Shown here in pieces: positions 33,120-43,963 of a stretch of DNA of 64,000 nt. The first letter of the stretch is position 1, and each line of letters begins with the position of its first letter. The notes under the pieces were generated by a model that was not told the origin of the DNA, did no database searches, and saw only the letters and a program-made list of their open reading frames with translations. The position numbers and the translations under genes are program-made. The DNA comes from Rhizodiscina lignyota (lineage: Eukaryota > Ascomycota > Dothideomycetes > Aulographales > Rhizodiscinaceae): contig ML978125.1 in the NCBI GenBank assembly GCA_010015805.1, positions 310,001-374,000 on the forward strand, read 5' to 3'.

Positions 33120-35764
33120 TCATGACTTTCCCCCGAACCTTCCAAACCCAACCGCCCCATCCCGTCTGAAGAACTTCCCCAAATTCTTCAAATTCTCGTT
33201 CAAGTTCCCCGTGCTCACACTAGGCTCAGGCTGTTGCGCAGGTGCCAGTCCTCCAACCGTTGGCGGACTTGGATTATCGCTTCCTCTCTGCCCGCCTGAT
33301 CCTAAAGCCGGACTGCCAAAGCGATCAACCCCCTCTCTCGCCGCGCTGATGAGAGCAGATCCAAACGCACCGGGATCGAAGCGGCCGCCGGCGATGCCCT
33401 TGCTGTCCGCTGCGCCTGTGGTCGCAGGAGCGGTGCTCTGTTGCGACGCAGCAATCTGTAGTGGTCCGAGTAGCGGAGAGGATGCGACAAGATTGACATT
33501 TGAGGGCGCAGAGCAGTGCGCTGTGAATATTTCAAGAAGAGAGGTTTGCTCGGGGCGACGAATACCTTTGAGTTCGAGGATCTTGCGAAAGTTCGTGTCG
33601 GAGCGGTCGGCGATATGGATGAGATAGGCCGAGACAAGGGCTTCGGGTGGTGATGGACGCACTTGAAGAGTCTTGAGAAGCGGATCAAACTTGGCTGTTG
33701 TAGTTGTGACACGTTTTACGAAACTGATAGGAATGTTAGTAAAGTTAAAATTATTAAGGCAATGTGCAAGAGAAAGATGGAACGCACCTTTGTGGAGGAG
33801 GGGTGCCTGGCTCCAAACCAATGGAGCCAAGTTCTGTCAGCCCTTTCTTCAGTGCATATGAGTCAAGGAGCATCTGCTCTGCGCCGACCTCTGAGACTGG
33901 CTTGCATTGCACGATATTATTGATGAATGTAGTTACCACCGAATCAACCATGTTGTCGCAGAATGCGCGCGAATACTGCTGCTTGTGCATGTACTTGATG
34001 ATTTCCGTTGCTTTTTCCTGCAGTCGTTGCAAGAGTAGAGCAACGTACGTGCTTTGGTCGCCAACGCTTTCGAGCTTGCCCCATGGCGTATTGCGCATCT
34101 CACGCCAGGCTGGCTCACATTCCGTCTCGACCTTGCGAACGAGAGCCCGAATCGTGGCACTGGCGATACCCATGAATGCATCTGCTTGGCTTTGCAGGTC
34201 CACGCTCGACCGGAATTCTTCATCAATCCGTCCCTTGATCTTTTCTTCGAGTTGGTTGCTGGTCTGGTAGCAATAATCTGCCGTATTAATAATTACGATG
34301 CAGTCTTCGATCGAGGGTCCTTGAGGTCCAAACCGCTCGGAAAGGAAGTAGAACAACACTTGCTGGCTATACTCTTCCAAGTACTTTGCAAAGGTCTTCG
34401 ATAATTCTAAGAGTCGGCTGCCTGTCGAAAGCTTCGCACATTGAGCAAGTCCAAGGCGATAGAAGTGGAACAGTTCGGTAGACGACGCCATCACAGACTG
34501 GGGTGAAAATTCCTCGTCTGCATTTCGAATAGGCTGTTGTCGATACTTTGGGATAAGTGTACCCAACTGCTTATCCTGTGATTCTACCCATAGCGTCATG
34601 TACGGCTCGAACGCCTCCGATATTAGATGGCCTGATGAAGGGGGCTTTTCGTCTCGAGAAGTCATAGTATCGATCGATGCTCGTGAATCGTTGGCGAAGC
34701 GCCGGTCGAGGCTATGCTCAAAGTCTAGCGTTTCTTGAAGACATGAGAGCAAAAGGTTCACATCGATTGTTTGACCGTCTATTCGCCGCATGGACCGCTG
34801 TAGTATTGCCTTGAAATCATCTCTGGTTCCTTCGCAGAAGGCGTTGGCGAGCATCTCGTTGACCCGCCAGTGCGAAGGGAAGATGCTGGCATGCTCATTG
34901 TCATATGTCTTTAGCATCCGATTGAACCAAGAGTAGCGGCGCGATATATTGTCCAGCGAGCCTGCCTCATCGTTGCCCCGAAAGACCTGCCTGTACTCTC
35001 GGAGTTGAGTATTGCAGTACCACGTTATGAGCCGCGACCGAGCATGTTCGCCCAATGCATCCATAACCAGACAGGCTTCAGCAAGCATTCGTTTCCGCTG
35101 AGATACCTCTGCCTTTGCGAATGTAACCTCAAAGTCCTCACACACTTGCTCCATCAGCTCTCTTTGTAAGTCCGCCACGTTGCGGCTCAGCGTCGCAATC
35201 TGGTCAATCGACCTGTAACTCTTGAAATGCGCCGCTAGCTGCATCACAGCTTGAAGCAGCTGCGCACATTCGCGATACTGCCGTGTCTTGCTCAGCCCCC
35301 TTAGTTGTTCATAAGCCGTCGTGAGCATCTGCAACCGCTTCAGAGCAGTCATCGAGAGCGTGAGATTGCGCTTCGTGCCATCCAGCCTCTTAATGTCCGC
35401 CGTCATCTCTGTGATCGTCTGTTCTGTCTGTATCGCTCGCTCGCGCACATTCTCAATCTTCTTGAAGAGCTCTGCAAGCTCTGCCTTTGCAGCCTGGATG
35501 CGCTGCACGCTTCCCGTATCTGTTGCGAGCTGTGCAGTGACATGTTCGCTGATGTCCTCGTCAAGGTCGCGCTGATACTGTCGTAAGGTATCTGAGGTAG
35601 TTTCGACGGAGGCGAGGGTCGAGGGATGGGAGAATATCGCATTCAAGTGGTCGATGGGGTCGTAGTCGGCTATCACACTCGCGTTAGTACCTCGGAGCAA
35701 CGCTTCGACGACATCTCATACGGGAGTCAAGCGAGCTTGCTGTGGTTACAGTAGCTGCCGGCAT
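33120..35764 (-). CDS. VPS53: Vps53, GARP tethering complex subunit
   Basis: Three exons: 35764-35722, 35669-33788 and 33723-33120, giving 842 residues. The start was moved to 35764 because the main frame has no usable ATG. The 52-base intron with a perfect TACTAAC joins an ATG exon to the family opening SSLDSPDYDPIDHLNAIFSHPSTL-type. The N-terminal half (about 15-420) is the Vps53 coiled-coil/helical-rod domain (AKAELAELFKKIENVRERA, LTTAYEQLRGL). The C-terminal half is the all-helical CATCHR fold. The last exon includes IRRPEQTSLLEIF, then a Gly/Pro/Ser-rich disordered tail. Vps53 works with Vps51, Vps52 and Vps54 to tether endosome-derived vesicles at the trans-Golgi network; none of those partners is in this window. 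Confidence 0.95.
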
Positions 35765-36257
35765 AGAGGATCAATTCCAAAGATTAGTCGAAGTGAGAGG
35801 AGAGTTTCGAGGTTATACAGTTTTTGTGTGCAATGTAAAGCCGTACGATAATCCAAAAGATCAACGTAGCTTGCAGGGGTCGCGTGTCAGGGGTTTCTTT
35901 AGACGAGAAGTTGTTCTAGTCGTTCATCTCACCAGCTGCATACACCACATAAATTGAACAGCACTCATTCATTGTGTTACTGTATTTATGGATATATGGA
36001 TTTTCCAAGGCTATCGACCCCGCCGCTGTTTAATCTTCATGAGTGCTTGGGAACTAAGGAGCCCGTCCACGGAAGGCCCTCTCTGCCAACCACTTCAGAG
36101 GCTTTGTCCACAGAAATCTTTGATGCAGAGCATCCCCGGTACTCTCTCCATGATCCTCTAGGTCCTCTTTTCCAAGAATGAATGCTGCAGCTCCGCCAAG
36201 AACGAACCAAATCGCCGAAGGCAACCCAGGACGTTCGATACAGAGCATATCAGGGTA
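35765..36257. other. Intergenic
   Basis: Upstream region of VPS53. A minus-strand frame at 36054-36248 has one hydrophobic stretch (AIWFVLGGAAAFIL) but no other support. No gene is called. Confidence 0.4.
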
Positions 36258-36780
36258 CTAGAACATCTCATTGATTTCTTGAGACGTGAGCACTGGAGCT
36301 TGGGGATCATCTAGCTCCATGATCCACTTGAGTGCAAGAAGTGCGTCTTCGGAATTTTTCCATGCCCCCATCAAAAGGCCGCCACGATTTTGTCGTATCT
36401 AGCCGTAGAAACTCATGGAATATGGTTGTCGTCGCTCGTGGAGGACATTAGAAACTGGCTTCTGTGAGAAAGCAAACGCCACACAGCGGACCGGATGCTT
36501 AGCAGCAAAGTTTAGCATCGTAATATGCATTTCATGCTGCGAGATAATTTGACAGCATAGCTCTTGATGATGAGAGGTAATCTTGATGCTCTTGACGCGA
36601 TAGGTCTTGAAAGCGAGCATGGTTAGCAGGAAGTGGAGTTTAAGAGATGTACCCCTACGTTGTGGGTGAAGAAAGGGCCATCGGTTGTTGAACGCTATTT
36701 GCCCACCTACCTCTTTCAGGCATAAGTCTTGAAGTTTGTTCGATGTTATTAGGAGAATACAGAAGCTTCTGAGTATCATA
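36258..36780 (-). pseudogene. Possible gene relic with an in-frame stop
   Basis: On the minus strand a 126-codon frame (with a plausible GTAGGT...TTCAAG intron inside) ends in MSFYG and a TAG. The same frame continues directly with IRQNRGGLLMGAWKNSEDALLAL and DDPQAPVLTSQEINEMF to a second stop at 36258-36260. The second part looks like a genuine conserved C-terminus, so the TAG near 36400 is either a nonsense lesion or lies in an unrecognised intron. Upstream fragments (about 36840-36940) may be further exons, but no start codon could be placed. I do not recognise the family. It could equally be an active gene whose structure I have not solved. Confidence 0.3.
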
Positions 36781-37097
36781 CTAGAGTCTGCAAGTATTGA
36801 CGCAGGTTATCATTCACCGCATCTAACAAGTTCACGCGGGAGCCTGAGAGATCAAAATATGACATTATGAAAAGGATGGAGTCTCACGCTCAAGGTACCT
36901 ATGGAAATAGACTTGAAAATACATCTGGACTGCTTCTTCGACTTGATGTGATGCAGTATTGAAGGACAATGGAGGTTGCGAGGATGACTCGAATTAACCA
37001 ACCGCGGCCCGTGACGGACCCCTTACAAATGCCCGAATTTGGCTTCACTGCTCTTGTTCGATCTCACAATCCAAACGTTCGTCTCTTTCATCACAAA

Positions 37098-37905
37098 ATG
37101 AACTTTCTTCGTACAGCTGTGAGATCACGGCCTTTGATATCAACGCGAGCCTTCTCTTTGACGACGAGGCGACGGGCGCTCGCAACTCCGGTCAATCTAC
37201 CAAAATGGTACGACACGGTCACGTTTCATATGAGTGGCAAACATTTCCATGCACTTTTATTTCGCGAAATATCACAGGACTTGCTCTGAACATAATTTGA
37301 CATCCGTCGGACATCCGTCGGATTAATTTTCAAATTCATAACTTGATCTGATGCCCAAATTGCAGGCTTCAAGATAACGGCCATCTCCTAAAACCCCCGA
37401 TCAATAACTACTGCGTCTACAACGACGATGTAACAGTCATGGTATGAGTGATATCTCAAATCATTTCCTGTACGCAAACTGACTCTCCCAGATTGTCGGT
37501 GGCCCCAACGCCCGGACAGACTACCACATCAACGAAACCCCCGAGTGGTTCTATCAGTACAAAGGCCGGATGCTGCTCAAGACCGTCGACGATGGTACCT
37601 TCAAAGACATCTATATCAACGAGGGTGAGATGTTCCTGCTGCCCCCAAACACGCCGCACAATCCGGTTCGTTTCGCCGATACCGTGGGAATCGTGATCGA
37701 GCAACACCGTCCGGAGGACTCGGTCGACCGGCTTCGCTGGTACTGCCAGAACTGCGGGCATCAGGTGCACGAAGCAAGTTTTCACTGCACAGATCTCGGT
37801 ACGCAGATCAAAGAGGCGGTGGAGAAGTTCAAGGCGGACACAGAGACGCGGACGTGCAAGAATTGTGGAACGCTGTGTGATACGGCACCGAAGTCGAGCT
37901 CGTGA
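37098..37905 (+). CDS. BNA1: 3-hydroxyanthranilate 3,4-dioxygenase
   Basis: Three exons (37098-37207, 37366-37441, 37492-37905) give 199 residues. The enzyme opens the ring of 3-hydroxyanthranilate in the kynurenine route from tryptophan to quinolinate and NAD. The cupin core begins at [20 protein letters not shown]. The Fe(II) ligands are visible as His and Glu in [17 protein letters not shown] and His in [11 protein letters not shown]. Two Cys pairs near the C-terminus (WYCQNCG and TCKNCGTLC) form the rubredoxin-like zinc or iron site of the fungal and bacterial enzymes. The first 33 residues ([20 protein letters not shown], then more Arg/Thr) are an addition relative to the usual start close to the LPKW motif and look like a mitochondrial presequence. 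An upstream in-frame ATG at 36969 exists but would add an unrelated stretch. Confidence 0.95.
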
Positions 37906-38727
37906 GAGACGCATGTGAAATAATGCCTCAAATGAGCATGTAGAGTAGTCCGACGTCCCTTCCAAATAGAGCACGTGTGATCGCTTCTGTCATTTCCGCA
38001 TTACCTTGAAGCATGTGCTATCGGTTGGGGTGGAGCCACCATGTCGCGAGGGGTAACTCAACTCACTAAGTCCTCTACAATGTCGAGGGGCAGCTGATTG
38101 ATGGAATCGATGCCGGAAGAGGGTTTGGGCATCGTTGGAGTCTACTTCGAAGGAGCGACATTGAGCTGGAAATTATTTGAGAACGACCGTAAATATTCTG
38201 TATGCACAATGGAGTACAGTGGTGAGTGTGCATCTGAATGCCAGTGTGCTCTTTACAATGCCGTCGACATCCATCTGTGAGGTTCTTATTTGAGTGTGCA
38301 TATCGCAAGCGAGATGCAACAACAAATCTTCGTTAAGGCGAATGCTATTACACATACGTAAGGGCATGCAGCATGAGTGCCGAGGGAGAGTGCGAGCATC
38401 ACTGGAGTCAGCTTCGTAACGGCGACACTACGCCCGTAAGTTGCTATGCAAAGGTCTGAGCAAACATGACTTACATACTGCGAGTTATATATTGAGAGAG
38501 GGCACGAACATCACCAGAGTTTCTTTAGAAGGCACAGGCGCACACGAGAAGGCTGTTTTCGAAGACACTTGTATTCTCTATGTGCATTGAAGGGGGATCG
38601 TCTCAGCTTCTCCTCGAAGTCGAGGATACTGACGCCCGGCACCGCGTGAAGGTGCGATCCCCATCGCCGAGCTCCTCCTTTTACTCTACTCCATTACATC
38701 CAACCTTCCCAACGACCATTCCTTCTC
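37906..38727. other. Intergenic with degenerate peptide-coding repeats
   Basis: No intact gene. Three dispersed segments (about 38107-38200, 38378-38433 and 38490-38588) translate to similar peptides of the form EGxxIxGVSFEG...KxFE. They may be remnants of a repeated exon. The left end is the BNA1 3' flank and the right end the 3' flank of the amidoligase gene. Confidence 0.4.
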
Positions 38728-40329
38728 TTACCCACTGTAGTACGCCTCGTCATCCATATCCATAAACTCTTCATCCACCTCTTCCCAGATAAGCATCTCC
38801 CCTTCCACCTCCACCACCTTCCCTTGATCCTGCCTCCTCTTGAAGTATTCCTTCCACTCCGGCTCAAGTTCCATCTCTCCCATCAGATCCTCCAAGCTGA
38901 TATCGTCATCCCAACTCTTGACCTTCCCCAGCTGTCCACCTCTTGCATACCTTTGTGCCAACTCCACCAGCTTGACACAGAACCGTACCCAACCTTCCAC
39001 CGCTCGGACGTCCAGTGTGCCGGTGTGCTGTCGGAATTCGACGGTTCGTGGGCGCGCGCCGTTTGCCGCCGATGCAGCGAAATTGACAATGTGCATCTTG
39101 TTGCCCACATACTGGATGAGGGCAGCGACAGGATCCCTTGCCCGATCCACACGATCAAATAGGCACGTGCGGATCTCTTCCAAGCTCTTCAACCCGGGCT
39201 GGTACCACCTCTTCTTCCCGTCGCCGTCGGTTCGGAGGATCGGGCCGGTCGGTTCGGCGTAGAAGTTCTCGCGGTTCGAGACGATTAGGTCGGAGCGGCC
39301 GCGGCGGGACGAGTGGTGGATCGTCGAGATCTCGTGTGCGTAGACGATGACGAGGTAGGCGAGGGTCTGGAGGGTTCGCGTATCGAAGGCGGTGCCGTCG
39401 GGGAGGCCGACGTGGACGTGGAAACCGCATTGGAGGTCGGCGGTCGAAGTGTGGAGCGGTTGGTCGCGTCGGAAGTTGTCGATCGATCGTTTTTTGAGGA
39501 TGTCGGCGGTTGCGAAGGTGAAGGAGTTTGCGGCGTGCCTGAAAGAATGCCTATGGCCCTGTAACGTTGTTACGATCTTTTTCAAATCTTGAAGGAAGGG
39601 GGAAACACTGCGATACGGCGGCGAGACGAGCTCAACGCCGTAAGAATCCCACTCATCCAGATCAAGCGGTCGGGAGACGTTGGAGATGGGTGCAATGGCG
39701 TTTGTCATCGTCCGTTTGTCGGTTCCGCTGAGGCTGATATCGTCGGTGATCGTCCACGCCTCATACCGGTCCTTCTTGGACCAGTCGTCGCTGTGAAAAA
39801 CGTCGAATCGTTGTTGGAGTGCCGAGGACAACAGACCGTGGAGGATGTGGAGTGGCTCGGTATGATACGCTCGAATGGAGGCAGGGACTGTGGTGCGTTT
39901 GCCGGATATGCTGGTGAGCTGCTTTTCCGTAGAGGAGCAGAAGGAAGGCTTGACTGTGGTAGGATTGTCTCCTGCATCCGTCAGCGCCCAGCTGTTGTAC
40001 GGAATGGATCGATGAAGTTTTTGGCGAAGCATAAGCTCTTCCTCCCAAGACACGTCCTTGACGATGGCCGATGTTTTGAAGTGCTCTCGAAGGTAACCGA
40101 GTAACAGGTCCTCGTGGAAGAGAAAGACGAATTCGAGCTCGACGCCAAAAGTGAGGCAGGGTCGCGGTGCAACGTCGCCGGATTCGTAGGAGGAAGGAGT
40201 CGTCGTGCTGTTTACTAGCTGTTCCTGATACTCCCACTGTGCACGGATATTAGCCATTTCGTCTCTTGACAATATTCTCAGCGAGGTGGGGAGAGATGGA
40301 AAGGCAGATGGGAAGGGGTCCAGAGACAT
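38728..40329 (-). CDS. Amidoligase-family protein (COOH-NH2 ligase fold)
   Basis: A single-exon 533-residue protein. It has the hallmarks of the putative amidoligase family, related to glutamine synthetase and gamma-glutamylcysteine ligase: FGVELEFVF near residue 62 (two acidic metal-binding residues), CGFHVHVGLPDG near 300, and TVEFRQHTGTLD near 440 (Arg/His for ATP and phosphate contacts). The family is predicted to form amide bonds between a carboxylate and an amine using ATP. In bacteria it is linked to peptide tagging and cell-wall or secondary metabolism; fungal members are largely uncharacterised. The C-terminus is acidic (VEGEMLIWEEVDEEFMDMDDE). A second ATG 24 codons in is an alternative start. 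Its upstream side is occupied by the purine-rich repeat tract. Confidence 0.85.
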   Translation of the reverse strand: MSLDPFPSAFPSLPTSLRILSRDEMANIRAQWEYQEQLVNSTTTPSSYESGDVAPRPCLTFGVELEFVFLFHEDLLLGYLREHFKTSAIVKDVSWEEELMLRQKLHRSIPYNSWALTDAGDNPTTVKPSFCSSTEKQLTSISGKRTTVPASIRAYHTEPLHILHGLLSSALQQRFDVFHSDDWSKKDRYEAWTITDDISLSGTDKRTMTNAIAPISNVSRPLDLDEWDSYGVELVSPPYRSVSPFLQDLKKIVTTLQGHRHSFRHAANSFTFATADILKKRSIDNFRRDQPLHTSTADLQCGFHVHVGLPDGTAFDTRTLQTLAYLVIVYAHEISTIHHSSRRGRSDLIVSNRENFYAEPTGPILRTDGDGKKRWYQPGLKSLEEIRTCLFDRVDRARDPVAALIQYVGNKMHIVNFAASAANGARPRTVEFRQHTGTLDVRAVEGWVRFCVKLVELAQRYARGGQLGKVKSWDDDISLEDLMGEMELEPEWKEYFKRRQDQGKVVEVEGEMLIWEEVDEEFMDMDDEAYYSG

Positions 40330-41110
40330 GTTAGAAAGACACAGATAGATGGCAAGAGAAGATGCAGATTGGGAGAGATGGGCAGGCAGATGGGCAGAGA
40401 TAGAGGTAGATGGCGAGGTAGATGGTGGCGATGTAGATGAAAGGAGATTGCAAGGCAGATAGTTGTAGATGGAGAGATAAATGGATGTAGATGGCGAAGT
40501 AAATGGCGAGAGAGATTGCAGGGGTAGATGGCAGAAATAGCGAAGATGTATGGAGAGGGTAGAGATAGAGGCGATGAGGCAGATGAGGCAAATGGAGGGA
40601 GACGGCGAAGATCGAGGGAAATGGTCGAAATAGACGGAAATGGCCGAGATGGTTGAGATGGAGAGAAACGGCAGAGATGGTAGATATGGCAGAGATGGTA
40701 GATGTAGCAGAGATGGTAGATATGGCAGAGATGGTAGATATGGCAGAGATGGTAGATATAGCGGAGATTGAGAGTGGAGTGAGATAGTAGAGATTGAGTG
40801 AGATGGCAGAGATGGCGAAGAGAATGAAGATGGCGATAGATGGCTGAGATAGAGTGAGATAGTTGAGATAGTGGAGATGGCGGAGTGAGATGATTGGCAT
40901 GGTAGAGGTAGATGGTAGAGGTAGATGGTAGAGGTAGATGGTAGATGGTAGAGGTAGATGGTAGAGGTAGATTGCGGAAGATGGTCGTGTATAGCTGAAA
41001 TTGCTGATGATTGAGATGGCGGGAGATGGTGAAGATGGTAGATTGGCTGATATGGAGTGAGATGGTGGAGCTGGAGTTGCGGTAGACAGGGGACAGGGCG
41101 AAGATCGAGA
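40330..41110. repeat. Purine-rich minisatellite tract (GAGATGG-type)
   Basis: About 780 bases of nearly uninterrupted G/A/T with few C on the plus strand, built from drifting agatgg/gagatgg words. Two tandem blocks stand out: five copies of an 18-base unit (gcagagatggtagatatg) at 40671-40760, and five copies of a 13-base unit (ggtagaggtagat) with one truncated copy at 40901-40972. It lies directly upstream of the amidoligase start, so on that gene's sense strand it is a pyrimidine-rich leader or promoter. A 302-codon minus-strand frame across it is a product of the repeat. Confidence 0.85.
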
Positions 41111-41579
41111 GGCGTGGAGAGATGCAGCTTGTATGATGGAGATGTTGTGTGTGAGAGAGCTTGTGTGTGAGAGAGCTTGTGTGCATGGGAAATTTGGTGT
41201 CTGAAGAATCTGAAAAATTGAGTGTGCAGATTGAGACTAGAAAGTGTAATGAAGAAAGAAAGAGAAGAGACGGGGATGAAGACCCCTTTATACTCTGGAG
41301 GTGCTAATTCTCACGGGCATTGATCAGAGCAGCAGCAGAAACACAGTTGATAACCGTTGAACCACATGTGCGGATGGACCAATGAAAACACATTGGAAGT
41401 CATGGAGAACGTGATGACCGTTGAAACGTGACGGGCCGCGCCGCAGATTGGTCAAAGCTCTATAAAATCGTAAGTGTACAGCGGGGTATCCACGGGCAAA
41501 AAGCCGTCTGTCCAGAACGCCTCTGCCAATACATGAAGACGGAAATCTAAGTTGTTCCAATAATGCGTGTTGACATTAC
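41111..41579. other. Intergenic
   Basis: Lies between the minisatellite tract and the 3' end of the phosphodiesterase gene. No gene was seen; the frame at 41324-41560 lacks support. Confidence 0.4.
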
Positions 41580-43963
41580 CTATCCACTGTCAGTGTGGCC
41601 TTTACCCTTCGAACCAAATACTCCTTTCGCCCAATCTTTGGCATGATCAAGTTTGTCAGCCAACCACTGCCACCACTTGTTTATTCTATTCTTCTCGGAT
41701 CCGTCGTCTGCTGCCTGGGTCTCTGTAGCCACAGGACTTTCTGTTGGGGAACCAGACCAGGGGAATGTAGTAGAGATCACGATTCCAGCTTCTGCGACGG
41801 ACAGACGGTCTGAGAGTAATTCTGATGCTTCTTTTGTCGCTTCCGCTAATGCAGAGCTCGCGGCTCCAGCCGCGGCCTCGGCTGCTGCAGACTCGACAGG
41901 CGTAAGAGTGTGAGTAGGTGGATCGTCTGGAGTATCGAGCTTCGGCGTCTCCGGGTCTGAGTGTAAGCCAATGGGTTTCAATGGTAGGCGCAGTGTACCA
42001 TTGTTCGGAGCCGGAGAAAGACCAATGGAATCGCAGACTATGTTGTAGACTTCCGTATTTTCTAGAGGTCGGTCAGCATGGTGGAACAATCAACCGAACT
42101 GTGGTTCTGAGGGGAGTATCTTGGCATGCGGAATCTAGAACTTACGGAAGACTTCAACCCTGCTATTCGGCTTGTGGGGGAAAGCAGGGCCCCTGGCCAC
42201 GAAGATGGCACGCATAAGCGGATGTTCATGATCGTAGCCATGCAAGCCCCTGGGATGATACACATCGCCATTCTTCAGCGCTTCTTGAACGTCAAATTCA
42301 TCTTTCTTCACAATAGCCCAACCTGCCTTTGGCACAATCCACAGAGGGGCAATGCGGTCGTTGTTCGAGAAGTGATAACGTTCCGGCATATTTTTGTCTC
42401 TCAGATAGATCTCCACATTTGGATTGTCTTTCGTATTTTCCTTGACTTGATTGTAAAGGCTCTCCAGGTCCTTGATATTCTTCGGTCGAAGTCCATAGAG
42501 AGGCCAGCCATCAGTGTGCTCTATCTTGCTAGTATCCACGAGGTCTTCCAGTTGCATCAAACGAGTGACATCAGTTGTTGCCATTCCATGATCGCTGACT
42601 ACAACGACGTTGACAAGCTGCGTCAGGTTGCGCGCTTGCAGTCCTTCAAATAACTTCTTCAGCATGTCGTCGACGTTCTTGATCGTCTGGCGGATTTCGG
42701 TGCTATTCGGCCCATATTTATGACCGTGTGTGTCGACAACTGGCACATAAGCGAGCACAAGTTGAGGGCGCTGTTCGTTGATTCGCATCGAGGAAAACTC
42801 TTCATGCTCTTGGCCTGGAAGGTCAATATACTGCAGGACCTTCTTAACCTTGTGCTCTAGCACTTCGCTTCCATTGTACTTGTCCACATGAGCAGGTTCA
42901 ATGCCTCCAATATGTGCCTCGCTACCAGGCCACATGTGGATGGCGCTTCGGACCCCTTGATTCTCAGCTGTCACCCACAGCGGCTCACCGCCCCACCACT
43001 TTGGTTGCTTTGCAGACTTTGGATGTGTATAGTAGAATTCCTCCTCGAAATCTGTATCCCAGAATGTATTCCCAACGATGCCATGAGCCTCGGGATACAT
43101 GCCAGTAGCCATGGTGTAGTGGTTCGGAAAGGTGACGGAAGGAAACGAAGGGAGCATATACAGAGGTGAGATGCCTTCGGCGATGAATGAATTGAGCGTA
43201 GGAGTGAGACCTCGCTGGAGGAAGTCGGCTCGGAAGCCGTCGAGAGACACGAGGATCGTTGTGGGAGGGAAGAAAGCGCTGCCGTTCGACAGCAATGCTT
43301 GCGTGGCCTTTGTCGAAACTTTTGTCGACTTTGAAGCTCTGTACGCTGCATACAAGAGGACTGCGAATAGGAGAATGATCGCGAGATGGATGGCCATACG
43401 CCTGAAAATCAGCTTCCGTCGCGCCTTTTCAGAAGTTAGTACAGTTCCGAGTCTCCACTGATAGTCGATCAACATACCGACTTCTGCTTCCTCACGTCAC
43501 CCAGCCTCTTCAAATCCGCTTCTGACGAGCCCACCGACTCTCTTGGCTCCTCTTCTTCTGAGCTCGGCGTCAATCTCCCGCCCTCCTCCATCTCATACAT
43601 CAACTCACTCTCGCCTTCAAGCCGTTTCCGCCTCTTGCTCCTCCTGCCATCTCTCCGCTCTCTCCGATCTTTTCGCGTGCTCTCTTTCCGCGTTGTACGA
43701 TCATCACTATTTCCCGCACCACCAAACAATCCTTTGATGACTCTACGTTGTGATTCGGGTATCAATTCCTCTCCTTCATAATCGTCCTCGAGAACCTCCC
43801 TATCCCGTTCAGCTATCTCGTTGGATGTTCTGCCATCTACGCTCTCATCCTCCTCTTCGACGCGAGCCTCAATGCTCCGCCTACTGCTCTCTACATCTGG
43901 AGCGTCGTCGTCATACTGGTCCGTCGAGAGGAGCGCTTTCTTCTCGCGATCGATCAAGGGCAT
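41580..43963 (-). CDS. Type II membrane nucleotide pyrophosphatase/phosphodiesterase
   Basis: Three exons: 43963-43478, 43424-42146 and 42061-41580, giving 748 residues; the first intron has TACTAAC. A long charged cytosolic N-terminus (about 1-165, Arg/Glu-rich) precedes one signal-anchor helix (about 173-190, IHLAIILLFAVLLYAAY). The ectodomain is an NPP-type alkaline-phosphatase-superfamily fold with the metal and nucleophile motifs VSLDGFRAD, PSFPSVTFPNHYTMATG (nucleophilic Thr), VDTHGHKYGP, VVSDHGM and GLHGYDHEHPLMRAIF. Several N-glycosylation sequons are present. A Ser/Thr/Ala-rich tail ends in a Trp-rich amphipathic helix. Yeast Npp1/Npp2 hydrolyse extracellular nucleotides and nucleotide sugars and help phosphate scavenging. 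It is divergent from the sugar transporter, with 681 bases between starts. Confidence 0.93.

Noticed and set aside
35700-35722. VPS53 starting at a TTG inside the long frame
   Set aside because: A 52-base intron with a perfect TACTAAC branch site joins an upstream ATG exon that supplies the conserved family N-terminus.
40278-41186. A 302-codon minus-strand frame rich in His, Leu, Ile and Tyr
   Set aside because: It is the translation of the GAGATGG-type minisatellite; the periodic peptide reflects DNA repeats, not a protein.
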